A stretch of 60,123 bases of DNA from Gammaproteobacteria bacterium (GCA_027459765.1 DAIDHD010000025.1:1-60123); one strand, 5' to 3'; positions 1-8,757 are shown, counted from the first letter of the stretch. The notes: generated by a model from the sequence alone, not told the origin. A program made the numbers and translations.

Positions 1-1
1 G

Positions 2-844
2 GAGCGGTTACTCGCGGAAGGATTGATCGCGCCCGGCGATCTGCTCGAACCCGAACCCATCGACCTCGAGACCCTCGCGCTGGTGCACACCCGCGAGTAC
101 CTCGCCAAGCTCGCCGACGGCGGACTCAGTGCCGCGGAGCAGCGGCGGCTCGGCCTGCCCTGGTCGCCGTCCCTGTGGCTGCGCTCGCGGCTCGCCGCCG
201 GGGGTACGCTGCTGGCCGCGCGCTGCGCTCTGCGGGCGGGCATGGCCGCCAATCTCGCCGGCGGAACGCACCACGCCTTCGCCGATCACGGCGAGGGCTT
301 CTGCGTGCTGAACGACGTCGCGGTGGCGATCGCCCGCCTGCGTGCCGATGGCGTCATCGGTCGCGCACTCATCGTCGATCTGGACGTTCACCAGGGAAAT
401 GGCACCGCAGCGATCTTCGCCGACGATCCGGCGGTCTTCACCTTCTCGATGCACGGCGAGCGCAACTACCCACTCGCAAAGATGCGCTCCGACCTCGACG
501 TGGCGCTGCCCGACGGCACGGGCGACGCCGAGTACCTCGCTGCCCTCGACCAGCACCTCGCGACGGCCCTGGCGGCTGCCCGGGCCGACCTGGTGTTCTA
601 CGTGGCGGGCGTGGACGTTGCGGCGGGCGATCGCTACGGGAGGTTCGCGCTCAGCGACTCGGGCGTCGCCGCGCGCGATCGGCGGGTGATCACGGCGGTA
701 CGCGACGCCGGGGTTGCGCTCGCGATCGTGCTCGCCGGCGGCTACGCGCCCACCAAGGCGCGCACCGCCGAACTGCACGCGCTCGCGTTCCGCGAAGCGG
801 TGGCCTACGAGCGTCTCAGGCTGCAGGCGCCATCAGCGCCTTGA
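2..844 (+). CDS. Histone deacetylase family protein (5' end outside window)
   Basis: Zn-dependent deacetylase of the HDAC/acetoin-utilisation/acetylpolyamine amidohydrolase superfamily, cytosolic; substrate unknown. The frame is open from base 2, before the first possible start (TTG at 23), and the residues encoded there fit the usual N-terminal helix, so the gene begins upstream of the window. Visible hallmarks are GGTHHAF (catalytic His pair), [10 protein letters not shown] (Zn ligands Asp and His), the second Zn-ligand Asp in AGVDVAAGD, and LAGGYA carrying the transition-state Tyr. About 280 residues are present of a usual 300 or so. Its 3' end overlaps the 3' end of the convergent rpoH by 29 bp, so there is no room for a separate terminator. 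Confidence 0.9.
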   Translation, partial: ERLLAEGLIAPGDLLEPEPIDLETLALVHTREYLAKLADGGLSAAEQRRLGLPWSPSLWLRSRLAAGGTLLAARCALRAGMAANLAGGTHHAFADHGEGFCVLNDVAVAIARLRADGVIGRALIVDLDVHQGNGTAAIFADDPAVFTFSMHGERNYPLAKMRSDLDVALPDGTGDAEYLAALDQHLATALAAARADLVFYVAGVDVAAGDRYGRFALSDSGVAARDRRVITAVRDAGVALAIVLAGGYAPTKARTAELHALAFREAVAYERLRLQAPSAP

Positions 845-1682
845 GCTTGCCGATGGCGTGAGTCTCGACCTGGCGCACCCGCTCGGCCGAGATGCCGTAT
901 TCCGCCGCGAGTTCGTGCAGGGTCGCCTTCTCCTCGCTCATCCAGCGGCGCTTGAGAATGTTGCGGCTGCGCTCGTCGAGCTTGGCGAGCGCCACGCTCA
1001 AGCGCTCGCTCGAATCCTCCTCCCACTCCTCGCGCTCCACCTCGGCGGCCGGATCGGCATCACTCGCGGGCAGGTACGAGGCCGGCGAGTAGGATTCCTC
1101 GTCGTCGGTCTCAGGAACTGGATCGAAGGACAGGTCGCGCGCCGCCAGGCGCTGTTCCATCTCGCGCACGTCGCTTGCATCCACCCCGAGGTCGCGCGCT
1201 ACCGCGCGGGTTTCCTCCTCGGACAGCCAGGCCAGGTTCTTCTTCATCCGGCGCAGGTTGAAGAACAGCTTGCGCTGGGACTTGGTGGTCGCGACCTTCA
1301 CCAGACGCCAGTTGCGCAGCACGTATTCGTGGATCTCGGCGCGAATCCAGTGCACCGCGAAGGACACCAGCCGTACGCCGACGCCCGGGTCGAAACGCTT
1401 CACGGCTTTCATGAGGCCGACGTTGCCCTCCTGCACCAGATCGCCCATGGGCAATCCGTAGCCGAGGTAGCCGCGCGCAATGTGCACCACGAAACGCAGG
1501 TGCGACAGCACCAGCTGGCGAGCGGCGTCGAGATCGCCATTGGCGCGGAACGCCTGCGCGAGCTCGATCTCTTGTTCCTTGGAGAGCACCGGGATCTGCG
1601 ACACCCGGTCGATGTAGGCATCGAGGCTCCCGACGGGACCCGCGAATACCAACCCGGTTTGCTTGGCGACTAAGGCAGTCAT
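816..1682 (-). CDS. rpoH: RNA polymerase sigma factor RpoH (sigma-32)
   Basis: Alternative sigma factor directing RNA polymerase to heat-shock promoters. The 288-residue product has region 2 ([35 protein letters not shown]), the RpoH-box segment [10 protein letters not shown] that distinguishes sigma-32, and a C-terminal region 4 helix-turn-helix ([17 protein letters not shown]). I take the ATG at 1682 because a GAGGT Shine-Dalgarno sits 6 nt before it; an upstream in-frame TTG at 1706 adds only eight non-conserved residues. It lies downstream of ftsYEX as in many gammaproteobacteria, but a 142-bp gap holds its own promoter and a CIRCE-like operator, which suggests HrcA control layered on the heat-shock sigma factor itself. 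Confidence 0.97.
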   Translation of the reverse strand: MTALVAKQTGLVFAGPVGSLDAYIDRVSQIPVLSKEQEIELAQAFRANGDLDAARQLVLSHLRFVVHIARGYLGYGLPMGDLVQEGNVGLMKAVKRFDPGVGVRLVSFAVHWIRAEIHEYVLRNWRLVKVATTKSQRKLFFNLRRMKKNLAWLSEEETRAVARDLGVDASDVREMEQRLAARDLSFDPVPETDDEESYSPASYLPASDADPAAEVEREEWEEDSSERLSVALAKLDERSRNILKRRWMSEEKATLHELAAEYGISAERVRQVETHAIGKLKALMAPAA

Positions 1683-1711
1683 TGAACGACCTCGCTGCTT
1701 GCCCAATCAAT

Positions 1712-1738
1712 ATAGCACTCGCCGAATTAGAGTGCTAA
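1712..1738. promoter_or_regulatory. CIRCE-like inverted repeat (HrcA operator) upstream of rpoH
   Basis: Arms ATAGCACTC (1712-1720) and GAGTGCTAA (1730-1738) are separated by exactly 9 nt. This matches the CIRCE consensus TTAGCACTC-N9-GAGTGCTAA at 17 of 18 arm positions. It lies 29 bp upstream of the rpoH ATG, over the predicted -10 box. HrcA, the repressor that binds CIRCE, is not encoded in this window. Confidence 0.9.
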
Positions 1739-1755
1739 AGGGGGCTATCGTTCAA
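1726..1755 (-). promoter_or_regulatory. Putative sigma-70 promoter of rpoH overlapping CIRCE
   Basis: Read on the minus strand, TTGAAC (plus 1750-1755) and TCTAAT (plus 1726-1731) have an 18-bp spacer. The -10 box lies inside the CIRCE repeat, so a bound HrcA would block polymerase directly. Confidence 0.5.
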
Positions 1756-1824
1756 TTTCCAGGGGACTTTAATAGTCCATTAAATCAATGAATTACGCGC
1801 ATCCGTCCGAGATTGGACTAGCCC

Positions 1825-2745
1825 CTAGGGCTCGATGGCGCGAATGTGAACGGTCGCTGCCACCCAGGCGCCGATGCCGCCGGCAAAGACCGCGCCGGCC
1901 AGGGTGGCGAGGGACAGGCGCCACCCGAGCCCGTGCAGGCGGAACGGGCTGCCGTAGGCCATCGCCAACCGCTCCACCGGGCCCGCGAGCAATCCCGTCG
2001 CCAAGGCCACCACGGCCAGCGCGATCAGGCCGCCGCCGAGCCCGTACCACACGCCACCGTACAGGAACGGCCGGCGCGCGAAGCCGTCGGTGGCGCCGAC
2101 CAGCTTCATCACTTCGATCTCGGCGCGCCGGTTGAGGACGTCCAGGCGGATGGTGTTGCCGACCACGAGGACCACCGCGGTGCCGAGCAATGCGCCGGTC
2201 AGCAGCGCCACGCGTTCGAGCACGTGCAGGATCCCGATCAGACGCTGCACCCACGCCGTGTCGAGCTGCACCGATTCGACGCCCGGCAGGGCCGTCAGCG
2301 CGGTCTCGAGGGCCGCCGTGCCCTCGGGCGTGCTGCTGGCGAGACTCGGCGTGACCACCAGGGTATCGGGCAGCGGATTGTCGGTGAGCGCATCGAGCGC
2401 CTTGCCGAAGCCGGAAGTGCGGCGGAATTCGGCCAATGCCTCCTCCGCGGTGATCACGCGCACCGCCGCCACGTCGGGCCGGGCGCCGATCTCGCGGGCG
2501 AGTACCTGGACCCGGCCCGCGCCGGCCTTCTTGTCGAGATACACGGACAGGTCGAAGGCGCGATTCCACTGCGCCGCTACCGCGTTCGCATTCAGCAGCG
2601 CCACCTGGAACAGGAGCGGCAGCGCCAGCGCGGCGCCGATCACCGCCATGGTCATGGCCGATCCCACCGGGTGACGCGCCAGATGCCCGAGCGAGCCCAC
2701 CAGCGTCTGGGCGTGTCGCGACAACCGGGCCGCGAGACGGCTCAC
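1825..2745 (-). CDS. ftsX: Cell division protein FtsX
   Basis: Integral membrane partner of the FtsE ATPase; FtsEX activates septal peptidoglycan hydrolases and divisome assembly. The 306-residue protein has an N-terminal cytoplasmic tail, TM1 near residues 30-50, a periplasmic loop of about 110 residues (FDLSVYLDKKAG onward) and three C-terminal TM segments, the standard FtsX topology. Start is GTG, whose GTGA overlaps the ftsE stop, so translation is probably coupled. It is the last gene of ftsY-ftsE-ftsX before rpoH. Confidence 0.96.
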   Translation of the reverse strand: MSRLAARLSRHAQTLVGSLGHLARHPVGSAMTMAVIGAALALPLLFQVALLNANAVAAQWNRAFDLSVYLDKKAGAGRVQVLAREIGARPDVAAVRVITAEEALAEFRRTSGFGKALDALTDNPLPDTLVVTPSLASSTPEGTAALETALTALPGVESVQLDTAWVQRLIGILHVLERVALLTGALLGTAVVLVVGNTIRLDVLNRRAEIEVMKLVGATDGFARRPFLYGGVWYGLGGGLIALAVVALATGLLAGPVERLAMAYGSPFRLHGLGWRLSLATLAGAVFAGGIGAWVAATVHIRAIEP

Positions 2746-3422
2746 GCGGCGGCCCCCGCGGGCGGGTGGTCCTCGACGAGCCGGCCGTCCTCGAGCACGA
2801 TGCGCCGCGCCGCGAACCTCTCCAGCAGATGGTGATCGTGGGTGGCGATCACCACCGTCACTCCCACCTCGTTGAAGCGCTTGAAAAGACGCATGATCTC
2901 CAGCGCCAGCTCCGGGTCCAGGTTGCCGGTCGGCTCGTCGGCGATCAGCAGCTTCGGCTTCGCCACCACGGCGCGCGCGATGCCGACGCGCTGCTGTTCG
3001 CCGGTGGACAGTTCGAGAGGGGCGCTGCGCTCCTTGCCGAGCAGACCCACCTGGTCGAGTGCGGCGCGCACCCGCTTGTCGATCTCGCGGCGGGGCACGC
3101 CGGCGATGACCAACGGCAGCGCGACGTTGTCGGCGACCGGTCGGTCGGCGAGCAGCTTGTGGTCCTGGAACACCACGCCCAGATCGCGGCGGAACCGGGG
3201 AATGCCGCGCGCGGGGATGGTCGCGGTGTTGCGCGCGTCGATGAGCACGGCGCCGCGGCTCGGTCGTTCGATCAGAGCGATCAGCTTGAGGATGCTGCTC
3301 TTGCCGGCGCCGGAGTGGCCGGTCAGGAATACGAGCTCACCGGCCGCGATGTCGAAGGACACCCCGCCGAGCGCCTGCCGGCCGTTGGGGTAGCGCTTGT
3401 GGACCTGGTCGAAGCGGATCAT
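2742..3422 (-). CDS. ftsE: Cell division ATP-binding protein FtsE
   Basis: ABC-type ATPase that drives FtsX. The 226-residue protein carries Walker A GHSGAGKSS, Q-loop VVFQDHKLL, the FtsE form of the ABC signature (LSTGEQQRVGIARA), Walker B LLIADEPTGNLD and the switch His in VVIATHDHHLL. The ATG at 3422 overlaps the ftsY stop (ATGA), and the ftsE stop overlaps the ftsX GTG, so all three are translationally coupled. A much longer open frame runs upstream into ftsY, but homology begins at MIRFDQVHKRYPNG. Confidence 0.97.
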   Translation of the reverse strand: MIRFDQVHKRYPNGRQALGGVSFDIAAGELVFLTGHSGAGKSSILKLIALIERPSRGAVLIDARNTATIPARGIPRFRRDLGVVFQDHKLLADRPVADNVALPLVIAGVPRREIDKRVRAALDQVGLLGKERSAPLELSTGEQQRVGIARAVVAKPKLLIADEPTGNLDPELALEIMRLFKRFNEVGVTVVIATHDHHLLERFAARRIVLEDGRLVEDHPPAGAAA

Positions 3423-4384
3423 CGCCGTCCGCCGTCGCCCCCGGTTCGCAGCATCGCGTCCACGAACTCGCCCGCGTCGAACACCCCGAAATCGTCGATC
3501 TGCTCGCCGATGCCTACGAAGCGCAACGGCAGTCCGAGCCGCTGTGCGATCGCCAGCACCACGCCACCCTTGGCCGTGCCGTCCAACTTGGTGAGCACGA
3601 GCCCGGTCACGCCGAGTCCCTTGTGAAATTCCTCGGCCTGCGCCACCGCGTTCTGGCCGATGGTGCCGTCGAGCACCAGGAGCACCTCGTGGGGCGCGCT
3701 CGGATCGGCGCGTTGCAGCACACGCTTGACCTTCTTGAGCTCCTCCATCAGATGCGCCTGGGTGTGCAGCCGGCCGGCGGTATCGGCGATCAGCACGTCG
3801 GTGCCGCGCGCGCGTGCCGACTGCAGGGCGTCGAACACCACCGCCGCCGGTTCGGCGCCGGAGGCCTGCCCGACGATGGGCACGTCGTTGCGCTCGGCCC
3901 AGATCGTCAGCTGCTCGCGGGCGGCGGCGCGGAAGGTGTCGCCGGCGGCGAGCATGACCGAGCGCCCCTCGCTGCGCAGCCGGTGCGCCAGTTTGCCGAT
4001 GGTGGTGGTCTTGCCGGCGCCGTTGATGCCCACCACCAGGATCACGAACGGCTTGTGGCGCGGATCGATGTCGAGCGGCCGGGCCACCGGGGCGAGGATC
4101 TCCAGCATCGCGGCGCGCAGCGCGCCGACCAGCGCATCGGCGTCGGCGAGTTCGTTGCGCGCCACCCGCTTGCGCAGGTCGTCGAGGATGCGCGTGGTCG
4201 CCGCCATGCCGACGTCGGCGGTGATCAGCCGCGTCTCCAGATCGTCGAGGATCGCGGCATCGATCCTTCGTCCGGGCAGCAACTGCGCGATGTCCGCCGT
4301 GAGCCAGGACGGGCCCTGGTTCAGCTTCGCGCGCAGCTTCTTGAAGAACCCGCGCACGCCGGATTCCGCGGCATCGTTCGTCAT
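3419..4384 (-). CDS. ftsY: Signal recognition particle receptor FtsY
   Basis: SRP GTPase that docks ribosome-nascent-chain-SRP complexes at the inner membrane. The 321-residue product has the N domain (about 1-110) and G domain with G1 GINGAGKTTTIGKLA, DTAGR and TKLDG motifs. It lacks the long acidic A domain of E. coli FtsY, which is common. I choose the ATG at 4384 (MTNDAAESG); the open frame extends 32 codons further, but those residues are unlike the family and would run toward the divergent rsmD promoter. No strong Shine-Dalgarno is visible. First gene of ftsYEX. Confidence 0.95.
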   Translation of the reverse strand: MTNDAAESGVRGFFKKLRAKLNQGPSWLTADIAQLLPGRRIDAAILDDLETRLITADVGMAATTRILDDLRKRVARNELADADALVGALRAAMLEILAPVARPLDIDPRHKPFVILVVGINGAGKTTTIGKLAHRLRSEGRSVMLAAGDTFRAAAREQLTIWAERNDVPIVGQASGAEPAAVVFDALQSARARGTDVLIADTAGRLHTQAHLMEELKKVKRVLQRADPSAPHEVLLVLDGTIGQNAVAQAEEFHKGLGVTGLVLTKLDGTAKGGVVLAIAQRLGLPLRFVGIGEQIDDFGVFDAGEFVDAMLRTGGDGGRR

Positions 4385-4458
4385 GTCGGTGGCAACTGGT
4401 CTCAAACTGCTTCGAGGGGCACTCCGCCCGGTCGTCGAGGGCGCAAAGCTTAGCAGGG

Positions 4459-4464
4459 TATGAT
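4459..4464 (+). promoter_or_regulatory. -10 box positioned for leaderless rsmD mRNA
   Basis: TATGAT ends 6 nt before the rsmD GTG at 4471, so the expected transcription start falls on the start codon. No Shine-Dalgarno precedes the GTG. The nearest -35 candidate (TCGAGG, 18-bp spacer) is weak. Confidence 0.4.
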
Positions 4465-4470
4465 GCGGCG

Positions 4471-5049
4471 GTGATTTCATCCGGCCGGCAATCGGTGCGC
4501 ATCGTCGGCGGCGCCTGGCGCGGGCGCCGAGTGGACTTTCCCGCCGTCCCGGGGCTGCGGCCGACGCCCGACCGGGTGCGCGAGACCCTGTTCAACTGGC
4601 TGCAATTCGAGATCGCCGGCACGCGCTGCCTGGATCTGTTCGCCGGCTCCGGCGCACTCGGCCTGGAGGCGCTGTCGCGCGGTGCCGCTGAGGTGGTGTT
4701 CGTGGAGGCGGCGCCGGAGGCCGCCCGCGCGATCAGCGCGGCCCTCGGGCGCTTCGGCGCCGGGGAGCGCGGCCGCGTCGTCAACCGCGCCGCGCTCGAC
4801 TTCCTGGCCGAGCGCAGCGCTCCCTTCGACGGCGTGTTCCTCGATCCACCCTTCGGACGCGCGCTGATCGACGCCGTGCTCCCGCACCTGGCCGACGGGC
4901 GGGTGCGCCCCGGCGGGTTCGTGTACCTGGAACTCGAACGCGCGGCCGGCCCTCCGGCCCTGCCGGCCGGATTAGAGCTCGTCAAATCGAAGTCCGCCGG
5001 CGAGGTGGGGTATCATCTGGCGCGCTTTTCCAGCCGTTCCTCCTCATGA
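4471..5049 (+). CDS. rsmD: 16S rRNA (guanine(966)-N(2))-methyltransferase RsmD
   Basis: SAM-dependent enzyme methylating G966 of 16S rRNA in the 30S subunit. The 192-residue product has the N-terminal [11 protein letters not shown] and [15 protein letters not shown] signatures, SAM motif [19 protein letters not shown] and catalytic motif FLDPPF. Start is GTG at 4471: both nearby ATGs (4460, 4463) hit stops within a few codons. It is divergent from ftsY, as in E. coli, and its stop overlaps the coaD ATG by 4 nt. Confidence 0.95.
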   Translation: MISSGRQSVRIVGGAWRGRRVDFPAVPGLRPTPDRVRETLFNWLQFEIAGTRCLDLFAGSGALGLEALSRGAAEVVFVEAAPEAARAISAALGRFGAGERGRVVNRAALDFLAERSAPFDGVFLDPPFGRALIDAVLPHLADGRVRPGGFVYLELERAAGPPALPAGLELVKSKSAGEVGYHLARFSSRSSS

Positions 5050-5531
5050 GCAAAAAACAAGCGGTCTACCCCGGAACCTTCGATCCGATCACCAACGGGC
5101 ACTCCGACCTCGTGCGCCGTGCGGCGAGCATCTTCGACCGGGTGGTCGTGGCCATCGCGGCGAACCCGAACAAGGCGCCGATGTTCACCCTCGAGCAGCG
5201 CGTCGAGATGGCGCGACGGGTGCTCGACGACGTGCCGAACGTGGACGTGATGGGCTACGCCGGCCTCACCGTGGACTTCGCGCGCCAGCAGGGGGTTTCG
5301 GTCATCGTCCGGGGCCTGCGCGCGGTGTCGGACTTCGAGTTCGAATTCCAGCTCGCCAACATGAGCCGGCACCTCTCCCCGGAAATCGAGTCGGTGTTCA
5401 TGACGCCGCAGGAACAGTACACCTTCATCTCCTCGACCCTGGTGCGCGAGATCGCGGTGCTCGGCGGCAACGTGTCCGAGTTCGTGCATCCCATCGTCGA
5501 GGAGGAACTCAAACGCCACCGAAAGGGATGA
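5046..5531 (+). CDS. coaD: Phosphopantetheine adenylyltransferase CoaD
   Basis: Fourth step of coenzyme A synthesis: 4'-phosphopantetheine plus ATP to dephospho-CoA. The 161-residue protein shows the nucleotidyltransferase motif [12 protein letters not shown] and the ISSTLVRE motif, full length for the family. It is coupled to rsmD by an ATGA overlap and runs into ggt the same way. coaBC, another CoA-pathway gene, lies about 6 kb away on the other strand. Confidence 0.97.
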   Translation: MSKKQAVYPGTFDPITNGHSDLVRRAASIFDRVVVAIAANPNKAPMFTLEQRVEMARRVLDDVPNVDVMGYAGLTVDFARQQGVSVIVRGLRAVSDFEFEFQLANMSRHLSPEIESVFMTPQEQYTFISSTLVREIAVLGGNVSEFVHPIVEEELKRHRKG

Positions 5532-5533
5532 AC

Positions 5534-7327
5534 ATGAGGAAGTCTTTCGCTGCGCGGCACTGGGCGGCGGCGCTCGCGTGCGCCGTGCTCGCTGCGCGCA
5601 TGACGGCCCACGCCACCGTGGCGCTCGCCGCCGGCGAAGCCGCGGCTCAGGCGGCAACCAGCGTATCCGCCGCGCACGCGCCGCATGGCGTTGAGCACGC
5701 GCCGCGAGGCCCCGCGGCACGGCCGGCGCACCGCGCGGCCATCGCGAGCGCCCACCCGCTCGCCACGGCCGCCGGCAAGGCGGCCCTGGACGCCGGCGGC
5801 AATGCCTTCGACGCCGCGGTGGCCATCTCGGCCGCGCTGGCGGTGGTCGAGCCGAGCAGTTCGGGACTCGGTGGCGGCGGCTTCTACCTCTTGCACCGCG
5901 AGTCCGACGGATTGGAGACCATGGTCGACGCACGCGAGAAGGCCCCGGCGGCCGCGACGCGCGACATGTATCTGGGGGCCGATGGCCGACCGACCCCCGG
6001 CGCCTCGACGCTCGGCGCGCTGGCGGCGGGCATCCCCGGCGAACCGGCCGCGTTCGAATACCTGGCGCGCCGCTACGGCAAGCTGCCGCTGGAACGCTCG
6101 CTCGCGCCGGCCATCAAGCTCGCGCGCGACGGCTTTCCGCTCTACGCGCGTCTGCAGGCCGGCATCAGCGCCAAGCGCGAGGCGTTGCTGCGCTCGCCGG
6201 CGGCCGCCAAGGTGTTTCTGACGCCCGACGGCGAGGTGCCGGCGATCGGCGCGATCATTCGCCAGCCCGACCTCGCGGCGACGCTCGAGGCCATCGCCCG
6301 CCACGGCGCCGCGGGGTTCTATCACGGCCCGGTCGCGGCGGCCCTGGTCGAGGGCGCGCGCGCGGGCGGCGGCATATGGACGGCGAAGGACCTGGCGGAC
6401 TATCGCGTGTTGGAGCGTGCGCCGCTGGTGGGCCATTATCGTGGCACGCGCATCGTGTCGGCGGCGCCGCCGTCCTCCGGCGGCGTCGCACTGCTCGACA
6501 CGCTCAACATCCTGTCCGGCTACGACCTCGCGACGCTCGACGGCGCCACCCGCAAGCATCTGGTGATCGAGGCGATGCGGCGCGCGTTTCGCGATCGCGC
6601 GATCTACCTGGGCGATCCGGATTTCGTGAAGGTGCCGGTGCGGCTGTTGACGGATCCGGTGTACGCGGCCGGCCAGCGCACCAGCATCCGCCTGGACAAG
6701 GCCATGCCGAGCGACATGCTGCCGGGCGTCGAATCCCCGCCGGTGGGCATGGACACCACCCACTTCTCGGTGCTCGACGCACAGGGCAACCGGGTCGCCG
6801 CCACGCTGTCGATCAACCTGTGGATGGGATCGGCGTACATGGCCGCCGGCACCGGCGTGCTGCTCAACGACACCATGGACGATTTCTCCATCAAGGAAGG
6901 CACGCCGAACGCGTTCGGACTGGTCGGCAACGACGCCAACGCCGTCGCGCCGGGCAAGCGGCCTCTCTCCAGCATGACGCCGACCTTCGTCGAGACGCCG
7001 AAGGGGATGATGATCATCGGCTCTCCGGGCGGCAGCACCATCATCAGCATGGTGATCCTCGGCACGCTCGACTACCTCGCCGGCGACAGCGCCGCCGAGA
7101 TCGTCGCCGACCCGCGCTACCACCACCAGTATCTGCCGGACGTGGTCACCTATGAACCGGGGGCCTTCAGTCCGCAGGAACTCACGACCCTCGGCGCCAT
7201 GGGCCACGTGCTGAAGGAGGGCTCGCGGCGCTGGGGCAACATGCAGGTGGTGACCTGGGACTACGCCACCGGCACCGTCCAGTCCGCTTCAGATCCGCGC
7301 GGCGAGGGCGTCGGCCTCGTCTACTGA
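5534..7327 (+). CDS. ggt: Gamma-glutamyltransferase (periplasmic)
   Basis: Ntn-hydrolase that cleaves gamma-glutamyl bonds (glutathione and conjugates) in the periplasm. It is made as a proenzyme that self-cleaves before the catalytic Thr, here the first Thr of TTHFSV (about residue 408). The small-subunit oxyanion/Ser segment KRPLSSMTPT and substrate-loop MDDFS motif are intact. 597 residues with an N-terminal export signal. Two ATGs compete: 5528 overlaps the coaD stop, but GAAAGGG lies immediately before it and 6 nt before the ATG at 5534, so I prefer 5534. The 3' end overlaps the convergent mutM by 7 bp. From memory, coaD-ggt-mutM proximity also occurs in Pseudomonas. Confidence 0.93.
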   Translation: MRKSFAARHWAAALACAVLAARMTAHATVALAAGEAAAQAATSVSAAHAPHGVEHAPRGPAARPAHRAAIASAHPLATAAGKAALDAGGNAFDAAVAISAALAVVEPSSSGLGGGGFYLLHRESDGLETMVDAREKAPAAATRDMYLGADGRPTPGASTLGALAAGIPGEPAAFEYLARRYGKLPLERSLAPAIKLARDGFPLYARLQAGISAKREALLRSPAAAKVFLTPDGEVPAIGAIIRQPDLAATLEAIARHGAAGFYHGPVAAALVEGARAGGGIWTAKDLADYRVLERAPLVGHYRGTRIVSAAPPSSGGVALLDTLNILSGYDLATLDGATRKHLVIEAMRRAFRDRAIYLGDPDFVKVPVRLLTDPVYAAGQRTSIRLDKAMPSDMLPGVESPPVGMDTTHFSVLDAQGNRVAATLSINLWMGSAYMAAGTGVLLNDTMDDFSIKEGTPNAFGLVGNDANAVAPGKRPLSSMTPTFVETPKGMMIIGSPGGSTIISMVILGTLDYLAGDSAAEIVADPRYHHQYLPDVVTYEPGAFSPQELTTLGAMGHVLKEGSRRWGNMQVVTWDYATGTVQSASDPRGEGVGLVY

Positions 7328-8139
7328 GACTGGCAGGCGGGACACCAGTAGGTCGCGCGCTGACCCTGCACGCGCTGCCTGATGGTCGTGCCGCAGAGGC
7401 GGCAGGGTTCGCCGGCGCGCTCGTAGACGAACAGCCGCTGGCGGAAGTAGCCGGGCGCGCCGTCCGCGTGCACGTAGTCGCGCAGCGTGGTGCCGCCGAT
7501 CTCGATCGCCTCCGCGAGCACTTCTTTGATTGCGCCGACCAGGGCCGCGGCCTGCGCTCTGGTGAGGCGTCCGGCGGCGCGGCCCGGGGAGAGGCGGGCG
7601 CGAAACAGCGCTTCGCTGGCGTAGATGTTGCCGACCCCGACCACGACGTGTGAATTCATGATCAGCGCCTTGCACGCGACGCGCCGGCCGCGCGTCGCGG
7701 CGTAGAGGTACTCGCCGTCGAAGGCGGCGCCGAGCGGCTCGGGCGCGAGCCCCGCGAGCAGCGGATGCGCCAAGGGGTCTTCGCGGGTGAAGTGCGCGCT
7801 CCCGAATCGGCGCGGGTCGTGGTAGCGCAGCGCGCGCCCGTCGTCGAGGACGAGATCCCAGTGATCGTGCGGCCGTGGCGGCGTTGCCGCATCGAGGACG
7901 CGCAGGCTCCCCGACATGCCGAGATGCACGATGAGCGTGCCACCGTCGGTGCGCAGGATGAGGTACTTGGCGCGGCGCTCGACGCGGTCGATCAGAGCGC
8001 CGGTCAGCGCGCGTTCAAGATCTGGGTCGAGCGGCCACCGCAGGCGCCGCTCACGGATGCGAACCGCGCGTACCCGCCGGCCGACGACGGCCGGCTCGAT
8101 GCCGCGGCGGGTGGTTTCGACCTCAGGTAATTCGGGCAT
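7321..8139 (-). CDS. mutM: Formamidopyrimidine-DNA glycosylase MutM (Fpg)
   Basis: Base-excision repair enzyme removing 8-oxoguanine and formamidopyrimidines, with AP-lyase activity. 272 residues, with catalytic Pro2 and Glu3 in MPELPEVET, the helix-two-turn-helix region (VGNIYASEALF) and an intact C-terminal zinc finger of the form CX2C-X16-CX2C. The ATG at 8139 has GAGGG 7 nt upstream. It lies downstream of rpmB-rpmG on the same strand, as in E. coli. Confidence 0.97.
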   Translation of the reverse strand: MPELPEVETTRRGIEPAVVGRRVRAVRIRERRLRWPLDPDLERALTGALIDRVERRAKYLILRTDGGTLIVHLGMSGSLRVLDAATPPRPHDHWDLVLDDGRALRYHDPRRFGSAHFTREDPLAHPLLAGLAPEPLGAAFDGEYLYAATRGRRVACKALIMNSHVVVGVGNIYASEALFRARLSPGRAAGRLTRAQAAALVGAIKEVLAEAIEIGGTTLRDYVHADGAPGYFRQRLFVYERAGEPCRLCGTTIRQRVQGQRATYWCPACQSQ

Positions 8140-8214
8140 CGGGCCGCCCTCGGGGGCCCGCTAACGGGGGTCATCTAGAGTGCGCGCCGTGGCGTCACAC
8201 TCCCCCGACGGGCG

Positions 8215-8370
8215 TCACTTGATCTTCGATTCCTTGTACACGACGTGCTTGCGCACGACGGGATCGAATTTCTTGGTCTCGAGCTTGTCCGGATGCAGAC
8301 GCTTGTTCTTGGTGGTGGTGTAGTAGTGGCCGGTGCCGGCCGAGGAGACGAGCTTTATCTTGTCGCGCAT
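8215..8370 (-). CDS. rpmG: 50S ribosomal protein L33
   Basis: 51-residue large-subunit protein; [20 protein letters not shown] is the canonical L33 N-terminus. It has no CXXC pairs, so it is the zinc-independent form. A GAAGGAAG Shine-Dalgarno precedes the ATG at 8370. It follows rpmB by 13 bp. The open frame extends 21 codons further upstream into rpmB, but this has no homology. Confidence 0.97.
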   Translation of the reverse strand: MRDKIKLVSSAGTGHYYTTTKNKRLHPDKLETKKFDPVVRKHVVYKESKIK

Positions 8371-8383
8371 GATGCTTCTTCCT

Positions 8384-8620
8384 TCAGACCTTCTCGCCCT
8401 GCGCGCGCAGTTCGGCGACCACCACATCGACACCGCGCTTCTCGATGGTGCGCAACCCGCGGGTGGTGACGCGCAGGGTCACATAGCGCTTCTCGCTCTC
8501 CAGCCAGAAGCGGTGGGTGTGCAGATTCGGCAGGAAACGACGCCGCTTGCGATTGTTGGCGTGCGACACGGTGTTACCCGTTTTCGGGCCCTTGCCCGTG
8601 ACCTGGCAGACTCGCGACAT
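8384..8620 (-). CDS. rpmB: 50S ribosomal protein L28
   Basis: 78-residue large-subunit protein with the signature [16 protein letters not shown] and [13 protein letters not shown]. The ATG at 8620 has AAGG about 8 nt upstream. The rpmB-rpmG pair has its own promoter and a hairpin in the 5' leader. The long upstream open frame on this strand is not coding. Confidence 0.97.
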   Translation of the reverse strand: MSRVCQVTGKGPKTGNTVSHANNRKRRRFLPNLHTHRFWLESEKRYVTLRVTTRGLRTIEKRGVDVVVAELRAQGEKV

Positions 8621-8656
8621 GGCGTTGACCTTGCGAAGAAGTTGAAATTCAAGGGT

Positions 8657-8675
8657 TGCCGTGGCTTCCACGGCA
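8657..8675 (-). promoter_or_regulatory. Hairpin in the rpmB 5' leader
   Basis: Perfect 8-bp inverted repeat TGCCGTGG/CCACGGCA with a 3-nt loop. It starts a few nucleotides downstream of the predicted rpmB transcription start and 37 nt before the ATG. There is no U tract, so it is unlikely to be a terminator. It may stabilise the 5' end or bind a ribosomal protein. Confidence 0.5.
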
Positions 8676-8684
8676 GAGCCGCGC

Positions 8685-8713
8685 TTTATACCCGATCTGC
8701 CGATGCGCGGCAA
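8685..8713 (-). promoter_or_regulatory. Promoter of rpmB-rpmG
   Basis: On the minus strand TTGCCG (plus 8708-8713) and TATAAA (plus 8685-8690) are 17 bp apart. This is one of the best sigma-70 matches in the window and is sensibly placed for ribosomal protein genes. Confidence 0.7.
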
Positions 8714-8757
8714 CTTTTGGTTGCGACGCAGCACGAGGGCGCGTGCTCCGCGGAAGG

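Noticed and set aside
2742..4985. A 747-codon open frame on the minus strand ending in FtsE
   Set aside because: Only the last 226 codons match FtsE; the rest is a shadow of ftsY and rsmD in another frame, made possible by high GC.
5255..7207. A 650-codon minus-strand frame opposite coaD/ggt
   Set aside because: Arg/His/Ala-rich low-information translation antisense to well-supported genes.
8191..8218. Direct repeat GGCGTCAC x2 after rpmG as a terminator or operator
   Set aside because: Repeats are direct, short and not flanked by a U tract; chance is likely.
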